DNA of 64,000 nucleotides. Origin: Miscanthus floridulus. Taxonomy: Eukaryota; Streptophyta; Magnoliopsida; Poales; Poaceae. The stretch spans positions 75,702,791 to 75,766,790 of the forward strand of contig NC_089584.1 of the NCBI RefSeq assembly GCF_019320115.1, written 5' to 3'. Positions 9,439 to 21,962 of this stretch are shown here, piece after piece; the stretch's first letter is position 1; every line of letters begins with the position of its first letter. The notes below the pieces were generated by a model. It had not been told where the DNA came from, did not search any database, and worked only from the letters and a program-made list of their open reading frames with translations. Position numbers and translations under genes: made by a program.

Positions 9439-11982
9439 TGTCGCACCCAATTTTGCATAGCAAAACCAAGTACTCATATATGTGCGCCCTAGGATGTCCA
9501 AACATACACATATATCACAAATTGCCATAGTATCAAAGTAAAGTACTTATTACATCGCATATATCATCATAAAGTTAATACAAAGTTTGCTCAATGGCAA
9601 TATTATTACAATCACAGCAGAATAACTAGCCCAAACTACCACAGAGACTCCAACTGGTGAACGTCTCCCTAGTAGTCCTGGACATCCTCTGGGAACTCTT
9701 CATATCCATTATCTGTTACCCATTCAGGGTTTTCATTGGATGTAAAGCAAGTGTAAGCTCACCATGCTTAGGAAGTATATCAAAGGGATCTATGAGGCTC
9801 AAAAAGCTTGACACTGTTTGACTGTGGTTCGCAATTTTAGTTGGTCAAATTTTTGCATCCTAAATCACTACTTTAATGAATAGTCCCAATTCCCAAGTGA
9901 TATTAAAGTATAGTCAAATTTATCTCAATTCCCAACCATCCACCACCCACTGTAACCACTAATCTTGAAGGATCTAGACCGCTCATATCCGTGAGCACGG
10001 CTGTTATAACAGGTTAAATATTTCTATAGAAATTGTACATCTTTATCCACCGAGCCATGATTCCCAATGCCAGGGTTCGCGAGGCCCACTACACCTCTTC
10101 CGAGGAAGTGTGGCAGGGTTTCACTATGAAACCCTTAGCTAGTCACACTAACAAGTCATAGCTATTAAGGAGTGGCACACGTGGGCATCGCAGCACGGTG
10201 CACACATCCTAGCAGAAAAAGGAAAGATACCCTCTTACCCTTACTAGAAGCTACAGATGAGCTAGTACAATCTAGTTAACAGGTTAAAGTCAGAGCCATA
10301 TGACACTCGGGGTTGTACGGAACCTCCTGGGTTGTTGCTTCAAGATTATGTCGTTATGGAGAGGCACTAGAGTACTCAACCCCATACTCTAGCCCCCTAT
10401 CTATTACTGCAAAGCTTCATTTTATCACACTGCATATAGCCTTTAGTCATGTTTAACAATTATTTTATGTTAAGCATTGTAGCATCTATCCAAAATGCCT
10501 ACCCAAAAACCCCAGGTTTCAAGGATATGTGGTACAAGTAATCATCTAGGTAAAGTCCTTAAAGGTATTTCAAATTAAACACATGCATGAATATGAATGG
10601 TAATAGTTCATAGGTAACAAGGGGCCTTTGGTACACTTGCCTTCCTCAAAGCTATGGGTCCTCTGTCACCTCAAATGGCTCACCCTCTAATCGTGTTCCA
10701 ATCACCAATCAAGCATCATTCCAATTATTACATGCATACAAGATAGACTTCTATCAGAATAGTACACTAAATAGTAAAAACAGAAGTTGAAAAGCTCATA
10801 AATCTATTCTACGTATTGCTATGAACACGTGAGCAAAAGAATCACTCAAATCGGACTTAAAACGCGAAAGTTATGCATGAAATAAGGTGTAATGGCATTC
10901 CTGTAAATAAACTGAACCTATTTTTGAATTAAAACAATTAAAAATATGATTATAAATGGTTATAGGACTATGGGTACTAATTCTAGAATATACAGGGGCC
11001 TAACCGAATAAAAACAGGACTGATATGCAATTACTTTGAATTAAAATGCACTGTAGGTTGAATCTACGAAAACAGAAGGGTCTTTCTGCAAATCTATAAG
11101 CAGCTTTACTACGGGTTGATCGCGGCGCTGACTGAATGACACATGGCACTCTAGGGTTGGATCAGTGCACCACGTGGCTCTGTGGACTGGCTGACGTGGC
11201 TCTATGGCTGGGGTGTACGGGTCCATGGTGGACCGGTTATGATCCAACCGGTATGGTAGGATCTAGGCCGTCCAGCGCTGATCGGATGGCACAGGAGGCA
11301 TGGTGAGTCCTGCACCGCTGCACAGGGACACCGGCGAGCATGCCATGGCTGCCGGCAAGGCTACCATAGTGGCGAACCTCCGGTACGGTGGTTCCAGCCA
11401 TTCCCAAGATAACCAAGCGCACCTAAATGATCTATGAGATCTTACGAACACAACAGAGATGCTACCAATGCGAGGAACATGACAGAGTGCTGAGCCCATG
11501 GTAGCGCCATGGCTGACGGGTCTGGAGGTCACCGGTATGGTGTTCTAGGGCATGGAATTGCGAATGGAAGGCATGGGAAGGTTGGGGAGCTCACCCTAAG
11601 TCAGATGAAGGGGTCTGTGGTGTTTGGAAGGCCTCCAAATGTGTGGTTCATCGATGGCGGCGGCTGGAGAGAGAGTAAGTGGCACGGGTGAGGGAGAATC
11701 CAAGAAATCCATGACCAAGTCATGAAATTGGAGGTACCTAAATGCGCGGGGAAGCACGGTGGATCTCCGGGTGGCGTCGGCGTCAAGAAGTGGGGCGCTG
11801 GTATGGTGAATCATCGGCGGTGGTGGAATTGGACTACAAGCAGAGGATGGGAGAGGGAAAGGGTCGACGCAGAGCTTTATAGGCTAGGCGGTGCAGGGAA
11901 AAAGGAAGGGGTGTGAGAAGATTTGGGCGGGATTGGCTGCCTGCCATATGTGGGCAACGGCAGTAGCTTTCCATGCCAGCAG
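9439..11982 (-). mobile_element. 5' LTR of Tekay element, truncated
   Basis: Begins at plus-strand TGTCGCACCC (the LTR 3' end is CA on the minus strand) next to the PBS and aligns with 1-2397 of the other LTR. Similarity stops abruptly at 11982, so about 645 bp at its promoter-proximal start are missing. The sequence then switches to a Tat-type leader. Loss of the LTR start removes the U3 promoter end of this element. Confidence 0.88.
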
Positions 11983-12446
11983 CTAGTGAGCCCGAAGGGT
12001 AGGGCCATGACCCCTAGAGTTTCATGATCAACCTCTGATAGATCTGAATCAAAGGGTGGTCAGTGCTGAACTAGAGTGGTCAGAGCTGATTCAGCGATGG
12101 AGAGGAAATCAGTGAGCTTCTGGCCGACCTGATCGATGGATGCAATTAGACCGTCATTGTTGATCTGCCTCCTTGGGTAGCGGGGAAGCAGGCGGTGAGT
12201 TCTTGATGAAGATGACCTTAGAGGTGGTTCCGAGATCGGATCTGCTATCGCAGGTGTTGGGGTGATCGGCGTAGTATCGATCTACACCGGTTCAATGAGC
12301 TCTCTGACTCCATCAGTGTTGATGATCCATGAGATCGATCCGACTTTGGAGATCTGGCCGGGCTGCGGGAGGGATGAAGAGCCTGCAAAACACACCATCT
12401 TGTTCGACATGGAAACAGCACGCACACCCCTACCTGGCATGCCAAC
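11983..12446 (-). mobile_element. Tat-type element leader with PBS
   Basis: On the minus strand the segment next to the LTR end reads AGTTGGCATGCCAGGTAGGG (12427-12446), which resembles the TTGGCGCGCC-type PBS region of grass Tat-lineage elements. The rest is a 5' untranslated and early gag region without a convincing open frame. It ends at the 11982 breakpoint. I see no coding domain. Confidence 0.55.
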
Positions 12447-12918
12447 TATCGATAGAATATCATCGACAGTCCTCTAAGGGGTATCCCACGAAGGTAGATT
12501 GATCGATAGAGATGCGTGCAATCGAGAACAAGAAGGCAACAGAGACACACGAGTTAGATAGGTTCAGGTCGTTAGTATGATGTAATATCCTACTCCTATG
12601 GTCTGTTGGATTGTATTGGCTATGATATGATATTGCATGAGTTTGGAGGGGGTCCCTGCTAGCCTTATATAGTCTGGAGGGCAAGGTTATAAGTCGGTTA
12701 GATCTAAGAGATAACCAGAAAGTAATAAGAGATTATAGGAATCATGGGATCATATGTATCCTTACAGATCTCATAGTATCTTCAAGATATCTTCCTGATG
12801 TCTTGTGGGAGACACCGAGCAGCGTCGTGCCCCGCAAGGCTTCGTCTTGTGGGCTGGGCTGCCCCTAGGGGCATAGCCCATGTGGTTTGCCATGGGTATC
12901 TGGGGTCGTACCCCCCAA
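12447..12918 (-). mobile_element. LTR of Tat-type element (5' LTR of a fragment)
   Basis: About 472 bp, clearly homologous over its full length to 54646-55118. Shared features are the CGATAGAATATC end, the AAGAAGGCAACAGAGACACA block, the CTTATATAGTCT TATA-like block and the GGGGTCGTACCCCCC end. On the minus strand it starts with a TGTGGGGGGTA-type end. The terminal dinucleotides are degraded (TA instead of TG at 12447). The PBS-like sequence adjoining 12447 makes it the 5' LTR of a minus-strand element whose body is deleted. Confidence 0.75.
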
Positions 12919-13599
12919 AGGAATAAATTCCTAGCTGGTTGAAATCGATTTGAATCGCTGTCTCGCCCAGACAGTGAGAAACTTGGCTAGTCCCAACATC
13001 GTAGTAACTGTGTTATGAAATATGAAGGTTTGGATGAACATGGAATTACTACACCGGCTATGGTTACTATTGTATACTACTAAATGATATACCACATGTT
13101 TAGCATAAGTTAGTTGCTAATCTAGAGATGAATAGTTATAATTAACTTGATGACCGAATTATAATTGTACAACAGAATTAGTTGCTTTTATGCAAAATGT
13201 TGTCAAGCTACCTCCACTTATAAAGCTTTGCACTAATCCTTAGAGTCACTTTATTTTTGGTTTATAATGGGTAAGTCTAGCTGAGTACCTTCTCATACTT
13301 AGGGTTTTATTCCCATTGTTGCAGATGATACAGTTTATCATGGCTATTACAAGAACTGCTTCTGTCCCACCATGGACTGAGGAGTGAGCCTTGAGCAGGC
13401 ATCTCTTATTAATACTTCTCATATGCTTTTGTGGATGTGATCATGAGCTGGCACTATATTTGAACTATGATGGCAGATGTTCGTTTCAAACTTTAATTTG
13501 CTTCTGCTACTATTTTACTCGAACTTGGTTTGTAATAACCTTAATTCGTACTTTGATAGATGAACTGTATTTGTGAACCTTATGGAAAGTGTGACATAT
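12919..13599 (+). mobile_element. Gypsy LTR fragment, left part
   Basis: Non-coding AT-rich sequence with the block GGGTAAGTCTAGCTGAGTAC and the GGGTTTTATTCCCATTG segment typical of plus-oriented grass gypsy LTRs. It breaks off at GTGTGACATAT and seems to resume after 15505, so the intervening unit is an insertion. Family assignment is from memory only. No open frame of interest. Confidence 0.45.
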
Positions 13600-15505
13600 T
13601 GAAAGGTCCTAATGGCTAGAGGGGGGTGAATAGCATATTAAAAATTTCTACAACAACACTAAGACGAATGATTAGTTAATAAGATGGCAAAGAAAATTTT
13701 GCGCTAACACTATACTTGGGGTTGCAAGCCACCTACCCAATTCTATTTTGTATAGTCTCTATCCACACAATGGCTATATTGCTACACTAAGTTAGTGTGC
13801 TCTCAAAGGCTAACTAAAGAGCCACACTAACCAAGCTAACAAGCTCTCATGACTAGCTACACTAAAGAGCTTAACAACTAGTTTGCGATAATGTAATGAG
13901 ATACAGCAAGATGGATATACCACTGAGTCAAGGAATGAACCACTCAATCACAAGGATGAATACCAATGAAAACCAATCACCTTAGAATCAAATGTTGACA
14001 CAATGATTTTGTACCGAGGTTCACTTGCTTGCCGACAAGCTACTCCTCGTTGTGGCGATACACTCACTTGGAGGTTCATGCGCTAATTGGCATCACATGC
14101 CAAACCCTCAATAGGGTGCCACACAACCAACACAAGATGAGGATCACACAAGCCATAAGCAATTTACTAAAGTACCTTTTGGCTCTTCATCGGGGAAAGG
14201 TCAAGAACCCCTCATAATCACCATGATCGGAGCCGGAGACAATTACCAACCTCTGCTAGACGATCCTCACTGCTCTAAGCCATCTAGGTGGCGGCAACCA
14301 CCAAGAGTAACAAGCGAATTCCATAGCAAAACACAAACACCAAGTGCCTCTAGATGCAAACACTCAAGCAATGCACTTAAATTCTCTCTCAATCTCACAA
14401 AGATGATAAATCAATGATGGAGATGAGTGGGAGGGCTTTGGCCAAGCTCACAAGGGTGCTATGTCAATGCAAATGGCCAAGAGAGTGAGCTAGAGCTAGC
14501 AATGGGGCTTAAATAGAAGCCTCACAATATAGAGTCATTGTACCCCTTCATAGGGCACTGCTTAGGGTGACCGAATGCTGCAATTAGATCAACCAGACAT
14601 AGGACCCTAGCGTCTGATAGCACGATGCACGCCACGTGGCCCCTGCTTCAAATACTGATCGCCTGATCTCAACGGTCATCAGTACACTTAAGTTGTGACT
14701 GGACGCTCTACAGTGTAGGACTGGACACAGGATCCCAATGTCTAGTCACTTCTAGTAAGGTTCCAGAGGTGGAAATTCATGACCAGACGCGTCCGGTCAC
14801 TCATGGTCCTCTCTGTGCGCTACCACATTAGCAGGACCGGATGCTAAATAGTATTTAGCTAGAGTCCAGTCGCCTAAATCTGATCAAGAGACCGAGGATG
14901 GCCTTCACTGTGTGCCACTGATCGGATGCAGGACCCAACGTCCAGTCACTTCATGACTAGTGTCCGGTGCACTATGTGAAACCCTGTCTTTTCTGTACAG
15001 GGCGCCGGTGGCACCGTCGGACACTCCACCGGTGAAGTTTTGAACCCTTGCTCCTAGGTGCTAAACACAATATGTATCACCTTTGTGCATGTGTGTTAGC
15101 ATATTTTCACAAATGTTTTTAAGGGTGTTAGCACTCCACTAGATCCTAAATGCATATGCAATGAGTTAGAGCATCTAGTGGTAGTTTGATAACTGTATTT
15201 AAATATGAGTTTCACCCCTCTTAATAGTATGGCTATCTATCTTAAATGTGATCACACTCGCTAAGTGTCTTGATCACTAAATAGAAAAGATCCTATCAAT
15301 TTCACCTTTGCCTTGAGCTTTTTGTTTTTCTTTCTTCTTCTCCAAGTCTAAGCACTTGATCATCACTATGGCATCACCATCATCATGTCATGATCTTCAT
15401 TTGCATCACCACTTGGAGTAGTGCTACCTCTCTCATAATCACTTTGATAAACTAGGTTAGCACTTAGGGTTTCATCAATTCACCAAAACCAATCTAGAGC
15501 TTTAA
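13600..15505 (+). mobile_element. Probable solo LTR (TGAAAGGTCC family)
   Basis: Starts TGAAAGGTCCTAATGGCTAG and ends near AGAGCTTTAA, with no coding or PBS sequence. It is flanked by CATAT at 13595-13599 and CATGT at 15506-15510, an imperfect 5-bp target duplication. The flanking sequence reads as one continuous LTR if this unit is removed. I recognise the start as a common grass LTR-type repeat, probably copia, but cannot prove the family. A solo LTR arises by recombination between the LTRs of a full element. Confidence 0.5.
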
Positions 15506-15674
15506 CATGTATGTTGAATCATGTATGATCTTGGTTGTATGTTGATGGTTAATCAAGACCCTTTGTGGTACTCGATGGACTACTAGGTTTATATGGGCTC
15601 AAGTATGATAGTGCGACCACTTGTGGGCTACCATTGTACTTGTGCTCTTATAAATTGGTCGGTTCTACTACAAG
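15506..15674 (+). mobile_element. Gypsy LTR fragment, right part
   Basis: Short continuation of the fragment at 12919-13599 after the solo LTR insertion. Ends near the point where similarity to 36733-37210 begins. Nothing coding. Confidence 0.4.
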
Positions 15675-17369
15675 GTGGGGCACGTCGGTGAAGGAGTCCG
15701 ATGGTGCTTATGATGACATTGCAGCCTCGGTAGTGGCACAATGGTGGAGGCATGGGTCCTCAGTCACAAGGAGTGGAGGCATGGCTGTGGCTTGAAGACA
15801 AAGGTGAGGCACAGCCAGGCGGACGCGGGTGTCTTAGGGTCATCGAGGGTAGAGGCACGGTGCACAACATCGTAGCCCTAAATGGTGAGGTGCGTTCGCA
15901 TGGAGGTGGCAATGTGTGGCTACCATGCCTGTTAGCGAGGTGACTACATCAAGCTTGGATGAAGGCATAGTGAGGTGAGGACATGATTGGCCGCGGCATG
16001 GACATGGCGAGGGCATGGCAGTGCACTGCCCGGCGTGACACAAAGTTATGGCGAGGACGATGGAGCAGACGCCATGGGGCTAGAGCAGGAGCTTAGGGTG
16101 GTCGATTCGGTGGTGGCTTGATGAGGTGCTTGGCGTGTTGGGGTCAAGGATGGCGGGTGGCGCCATCGTCGATGCAGGTAGAGGGCAACCGTGGCTCCAA
16201 GCGACGAGGCATGCTAGTAGTCGGCCGGGTGGTGCCGTGGCTAGGCCATAGCGGACACAGGTGGCTCGGCTGGTGGGGCGAGGCTGGTGCATGACAGTGA
16301 GGCGATGAAGGATGCTATCATCATTGTTGTCTCCACGGGCGAGCAGGAAGGGAGGGAGAGGGAGTAGGTAGGAGTGGCGATGGCTACAGGGAGAGGCAGG
16401 AGCGATAGAGGTGGCCATGGCTCTTATAGCAGTGCTAGGCTAGGGTTCTAGGGGATCCATCCATCCTAGGCATATGTGTGGCTCTAGGACATGTGGCGTT
16501 CATCCTGCGGGCGGTGGTAAGGATGTCGAGGCATGGATGGGATAGCTGGTGGCGATGGCGGTCTCCTTGGAGTGTGTTCGCGTGGTGCTAGGGCTTAGGC
16601 GTGGGTGCGGTCGTGGCTTGGGCTAGGTGGGCCGCTGGTGCACATGTTGGGCCTATAGGTGGTGCTTGTTTTCGGGCTACGCTGCTGGGCTACGTGTGGG
16701 TGAGGCCTGCTACGACTCCGAGCTGGTCCTAGCGACGTGGAGTGGGCCAGAGGTGGGGACTGGTGATGGCGCTGGGCCTATAGATGGAGAGGGAGAGGTG
16801 AGCAGGCCTTGCGCCTAGGTGTTGGGCCAGAAGGCTGGTTGGGCCACGCGATGGGGAAAAAGGAGTAGTGGGCTGGTTTTGAAAGGAAGAGGAGAATGGA
16901 TTTTCCTTTTAGGAATTTTGACTTACGGAATTTGGGGCAAATTGAAAAGGGATTTGGGAGGGAATCAAATGGGGATTAAAGATGGATCTAAGAGAGACTT
17001 GAGGGGAATTCAAGGAGATAAGGAGAAAGGATTTTTCTGCAATTCCTTGCTAGGGAAAAGATAGGAGGTTTCCCATTTATGGTTCAAGTAATTTAAGCGA
17101 TATTCAAAAAACATTTAAGGGGAATTCAAATGACATTGAGAGGAAGTTTGCTATGGATTTGTGTACTCCAAACTCCAAAACTCAAGACATGAAAACAACT
17201 CAAGAACAAGGGCACTCTCTACAAACAAATCTATATGAATGCAACAACTTGTCGGTAAGCACCCCTAGGTTTGACTAGGGTTTGACCTAGAGACTACATG
17301 CTCCACACATTGCAGGAAAAAATTTAAAAAGTTCATATTTTTGGTTGTGCAAAACTTCGGGTTGTTATA
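15675..17369 (-). mobile_element. 3' LTR of LARD-like element, truncated
   Basis: Positions 15675-16140 align in the same orientation with 36733-37210 (shared GGCACGTCGGTGAAG-type, GGCAATGTGTGGCTACCATG-type and GACGCCATGGGGCTAGAGCA blocks). On the minus strand the LTR begins TATAACAACCC at 17369 beside a purine tract; TATAACA is probably a decayed TGTAACA. The distal part of the LTR is missing at 15675. GC-rich stretches (16080-16418) give open frames that resemble no protein. Confidence 0.65.
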
Positions 17370-17385
17370 GTCCACCCCCATATAG
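17370..17385 (-). promoter_or_regulatory. Polypurine tract of LARD-like element
   Basis: The minus strand reads CTATATGGGGGTGGAC directly before the LTR start. Together with the PBS at 20415-20427 it delimits a 3.0 kb internal domain. Confidence 0.7.
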
Positions 17386-20300
17386 GAATCTCGTCCCCAA
17401 GATTAAGGGGTTGCTACTCTTGAAGGATGGCTCGAGGGGTTCATCTAAGGTTGATGGCTATTACCGAATGTTCAACATGCATTAGTGCATCAGGTTTTTG
17501 TAAAGGAGCTTTTTTAAGAAAGGTTTTGAAAGAAGGGCTTTTTAGAAAATAGTTTGCATAAAACCTTTCGAATGGAGAGAGGTATTTTGATAAAAAGTGC
17601 GAAGGCACTTTGCTAGATTAAAGTGGTTTTTGAAGAGAGGTCGTTTCTCAAAAGAGATTTTGAAACTTTCACAAACTAGGATCAAAATTCCTTTTGAATT
17701 CATTTTGTTTTTGTAATCCAAGGTTTTTGGAAGGCAAGTTTATATACGAGTTGAAAACATTTTCATCCACCAAAAATTTGTAAAGCGAGTTCAAAAGTCA
17801 TTTGGGAAAACTATTTTTCTTTAAACAATGGGTTTTGGATCAAAAGACAATTTTGGAAGTTGTTTTCTTTTTGAAATGAAATCCTTTTTCTTTTTACAAG
17901 ATAGGGAAGCAACTTGAAATAGTTTTTCATTGAAAACAAAATCCCTTTTGAAGTTGTTTTTGAATTTTGGGTAAAGCCAAAATCTTTTATCAGTTTGGAA
18001 AGCATTTTGAAGAAGCTTTGAAAATGGGTTCTCATAAATCTACTTTTGGGAAATGTTATTTGAAAGAAAAGAGCTTTTCTCAAAATTTTCAAGGACACAA
18101 ACATAGGTTTTAAAGCATCTTTTTGCATGGCATTTTAAAATAGAAGGTTTTCAAAATTTTTGAAATAGGCTAAGAGTTTTGACGATAAAGGAGTTAAGGG
18201 AAGAAAACTTTTTCTAAACCCCACTTTTTAAAAGTTGTTTTTAGTTCAAACAAGGGTTTGTTTGGGCAAAGCTTTGGGTTTGAAATCCCTTTGTTAAAAC
18301 AAGATACAGTATTTGAATGGAGATTTTTTAAATCCAAAACTCCCTTTGTTTTAAATAAAACTCTTTCCAAGCGGTTGCTTTTGAAGTAAGATTTTGAAAA
18401 GCTAAGCTTAGGATGATGGTGGTATGCGGGTATCACTTGGAGCGATAACAGTCACATACCTCGATACCAGCGTACGCTCGGTAGCTAGCCATGTGGATGC
18501 ATCACACACGGGGCCCTAGGTTTCATAGCGGCACCGTAGGTTATGATCACGACACACTACCAAATAAGTCACCAGCAACAACTCGATATCCCCAGCTAAG
18601 AGAGAGAGGGGAGTTTTAGAAAAGATGAGGAAAAAGCCTTTATACATCGTTTGGAAGTCCTCTTTTTTGAAAACACAGTTTTAAATCCTTTGTTTTACAA
18701 ATCTTGCAACAAAGAAGGTTACAACCTTTGGATTTTGAAATCAACACAAAGTTGTTTGAAATAGGTTGTAACCTGCTTTGGTCTTTGAAACTCAAATCAT
18801 TGGTTTTGATTTTTGGTCAAACTAGAATAAACCCCCAAAAGAGATTTTGAAAATGCTTTAAATAGGTTTTTAGTTTATAAAATCAAGACCTTTATAAAAT
18901 GTTTTTGCTTTCCAAACTTCTTTTGGAACGATTTTCAAGAATATTTGGGCCTTTTGAAGGTGGGGGTCTTAGAATTCAAACCATTTTATAAACTTTTCCA
19001 AATAGGCTTTTTTGGACAAAAGATGTTTTCAAAATAGTGAGTTCGCGAAGTTTGAAACCATTTCGATGAAAACATTTTGCAAATACCCAAAACTTTTCAA
19101 GATGGTTAGTTTTGAAATCTTTTTTTTTTGAATAATGATGGGGAGTTTGCAAAACTTTTGAGATCCAGGATAGATCGAATTTTTGAAAAGGGTTGAAATT
19201 GATGCAAGTTTTGCAAACAAAATCTTTTGAAGGTCTTTGTTTTCTAAAACATCACACACACACATTTTTTGAATGAATTCAAATCAAGAGATTTTGAAAA
19301 AGACAATTTATTTTTGAAACAAGAGTTGCTTCTTTCTTTGAACCAAACAAAACTAGTTTTTAAAATGATTGAAATTGTTTTTCATTTTGAAATATAAAGC
19401 TTTCGCAATCAAACTTGGTTTTTAGAAACCCTTTGTCAAAGCATCGGTTTTGAAACTAGATTTTGGAAAGCTCATTTTGGTTTTGCTATGTTTTTTTGAA
19501 AGGTTGCAAATAAAATCTTTTCGCATGGATTTTGTTTAATAAATCAGTTGCAAACCATTTTTTTGAAGGCAAGGTTCATTTTTGAAAAGAATTTAGCTCT
19601 CAGGGTAAAATCAAAAGCGTTCAAAATAAAATCGAGCCAAAAGTTCTTTGTTTGAAAACACTTTGTTGATTGAAAAGCAAAATTTTTGTTTTTCGGAAGC
19701 AATTTATAACACATTTTGAAAGGAGACTGGTTTTCAAACTATTTCGCAAATAGCTTTTGAATTCAAATCAAGTTGAGACAAGAACTAAAACTATTTTATT
19801 TTGAAAAAGGAAGACCTTTTTTAAGAAGTTTTGAAACCATTTTCCTTTGAAATAGAATTGTTTTTGTTAAAGAAAGGACTTTTTCCACTAAAAGAAGGAA
19901 GGGCAGTTTTGAAAATGTGTTTAGTTGGAAGCTAAAAATAGTTTTGAAATGGTTTGGTAAAGATATGATGCATCGACTTTATATTTTTACTCTGCTAGTC
20001 GAGGTCACTTATCTAGTCATAGGACAGCCTTGGGTTTAGCCTGCTAGGATATCCAGCGTCCGAAGTCTCATATACATAAAATAGCTTCTATAGTCTACAC
20101 TCAACAGTAAAATACACAAGAAGCATAACAACACAAGATCCAGGCAATCAAACAACATTACAACTCCTATATGCATAGTGTTGACAGAAGGCGACTCCTA
20201 AACCTTCAAGTCTCACACATCTACCGAACTAGCATGGGTGGTAATGGTGAATGTTTTCTACAGGTCAACTTTCCACAACAGGGGAGGTTAGTTAGCATTA

Positions 20301-20414
20301 GTACTCAAGGTGGGGAAGGAAACAAGTGTTAGCACCTATAGTCCTACGACAGACCAGATGGTTGGCTTCTATGCTAGTGTTTGGTCCTAAAGGTCTTGTC
20401 CTAGGGTCAAGTAT
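17386..20414 (-). mobile_element. Non-coding TTTTGAAA-rich internal domain of LARD-like element
   Basis: About 3.0 kb between PPT and PBS without any gag or pol domain in six frames. From about 17500 to 19950 the plus strand is full of TTTTGAAA (at least 20 exact copies by eye) and near matches, roughly one per 100-120 bp, with very few copies of the reverse complement. Short minus-strand frames (17811-18128, 18194-18436, 19029-19265) are only Phe/Lys/Asn-rich translations of this motif. LTRs of several kb with a 3-3.5 kb non-coding interior are the definition of large retrotransposon derivatives (LARDs), which depend on proteins of other elements. Confidence 0.65.
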
Positions 20415-20427
20415 GGCTTTGATACCA
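20415..20427 (-). promoter_or_regulatory. Primer binding site of LARD-like element
   Basis: The minus strand reads TGGTATCAAAGCC, the initiator tRNA-Met type PBS with one change from the usual TGGTATCAGAGC. The adjoining LTR end reads CGTTTTA(G) instead of a clean CA, consistent with decay. Confidence 0.75.
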
Positions 20428-21962
20428 ACTAAAACGTTCCACAATTTCCTCGAAGGGAAATCCACAGATTACACCATAATGTTATAGTCTAGGAAGATCA
20501 AGCTATCACATTATCATTATTCAGTTGATATCATAGTTCATACATCACAGAATTAAAAGTTTACAAGATATTACAACACTTGGTAACACACCTAAGTACA
20601 ATGTTATTCTAGTGGAAACGCACATAGATCTTCATTAGAGTCAACATAGCGCGTCATCGGGTGAAGGCTCCTTCATGGGCAATCATTAGAGTTGGCGTAG
20701 AATGTCAGTGGGCATAGACTTCATCTCCTTAACCAAACTTGAGTGCAGGAATGAGACCATCAAATCCTTCTAATCTCCGTTGTCGTCGACGATGATATCC
20801 AAAACCTGCTAAATATCTTTTAGTATGATTTGTACTAGCCACTGGCTCCCACCCTATGCTTTGTGTTTGCTTTGCGGTAAGTGGAATGCAAGGATAGAGC
20901 AAAAGGTCTATATATGGCTATAGGTTTCCTATACAAGTTCATTAATATTTTATAATAATTAATCAAGTTTTGACCCATCCCATCCACATGTTCACCCATC
21001 CCATCACACACATCTCACCACACTCTCACTCTCTAGGCGGCAAGGATGACTCCTCGTGCCTTGCCTCAACGGCCAAAGCCGAAAACCAACACCAAACCTA
21101 GGGGAAGAAGAAGAAAGGACTCCTCTCACTAATCAAGGGAAGCGTAGGTCATATGAATGTCCATATCTAATGACTTGGCTATACATATAGATCGATCAAC
21201 TCTGTAGAGCTTGTACACTTGGAACCACAAGATCACCATCATCGGTGGTGCCTCGCCTTGGCTTATACCGGGCTACCTTCCAACCAGTGCAATCCACCCT
21301 ACCCTTAGCCCTAGGCCACTCTAGAGTCCACCAGAACACTGAGACTATGAGACGTAGTACCAGGCCCCTAGAGGTCACTACGCTATCTTAGGAGAGTGTG
21401 GGTCCCATGCCCATACCTCCCTACACTATCTGCTAACAACCTAGTAGTAGTGGCTCCATCCTAGCTGGTCAGCATCCATCCCTCGCCTATTTAGGAATGA
21501 ATGGTGTGCATGTAGGGTCCTATGATCAGGTTCTCTCAACATACCAGTCGTTAGGGGGTACTAGATAGGACATCTTCTCAAAGGGGATACCCAACACCCC
21601 ATGTCTCGACGGCACCTCCATCCGAAGAGTCTCCTCCTCAGAATATACTCCTCACACATGTACCCACCATAGGAACATCTCATAGGAAATGCCCAGGTCA
21701 CATCCCCCTGGCGAGACTCGTCTAAAGACTCATCGTAGAATCTTGTCCGATCGACTCAACCCTCACCACACACCCAAGACACACGCCGAGATCTCCCCAA
21801 GTTATCACCAGTTTTAGCGGCACCATGTGCCTTAGCCACTCACAAACAATCATCCACCAAGCATCACATCATAGATACAATGCATAGTAGAAGTAAGCAA
21901 TAAGTACTAAGCGAGCATCTAGCCTATCAGTGGGTGTCTAGGGGTAAAGGTTGTGTCAAGGT
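20428..21962 (-). mobile_element. 5' LTR of LARD-like element, part 1
   Basis: Runs from the PBS to the hAT insertion site. It contains no convincing open frame. The last 8 bases (21955-21962, GTCAAGGT) are the left target duplication of the hAT element, and the sequence continues at 26607. Confidence 0.6.

Noticed and set aside
17811..19265. Minus-strand Phe/Lys-rich frames (105, 80 and 78 codons)
   Set aside because: Produced by TTTTGAAA repetition; no membrane or gag pattern, and different frames give similar composition.
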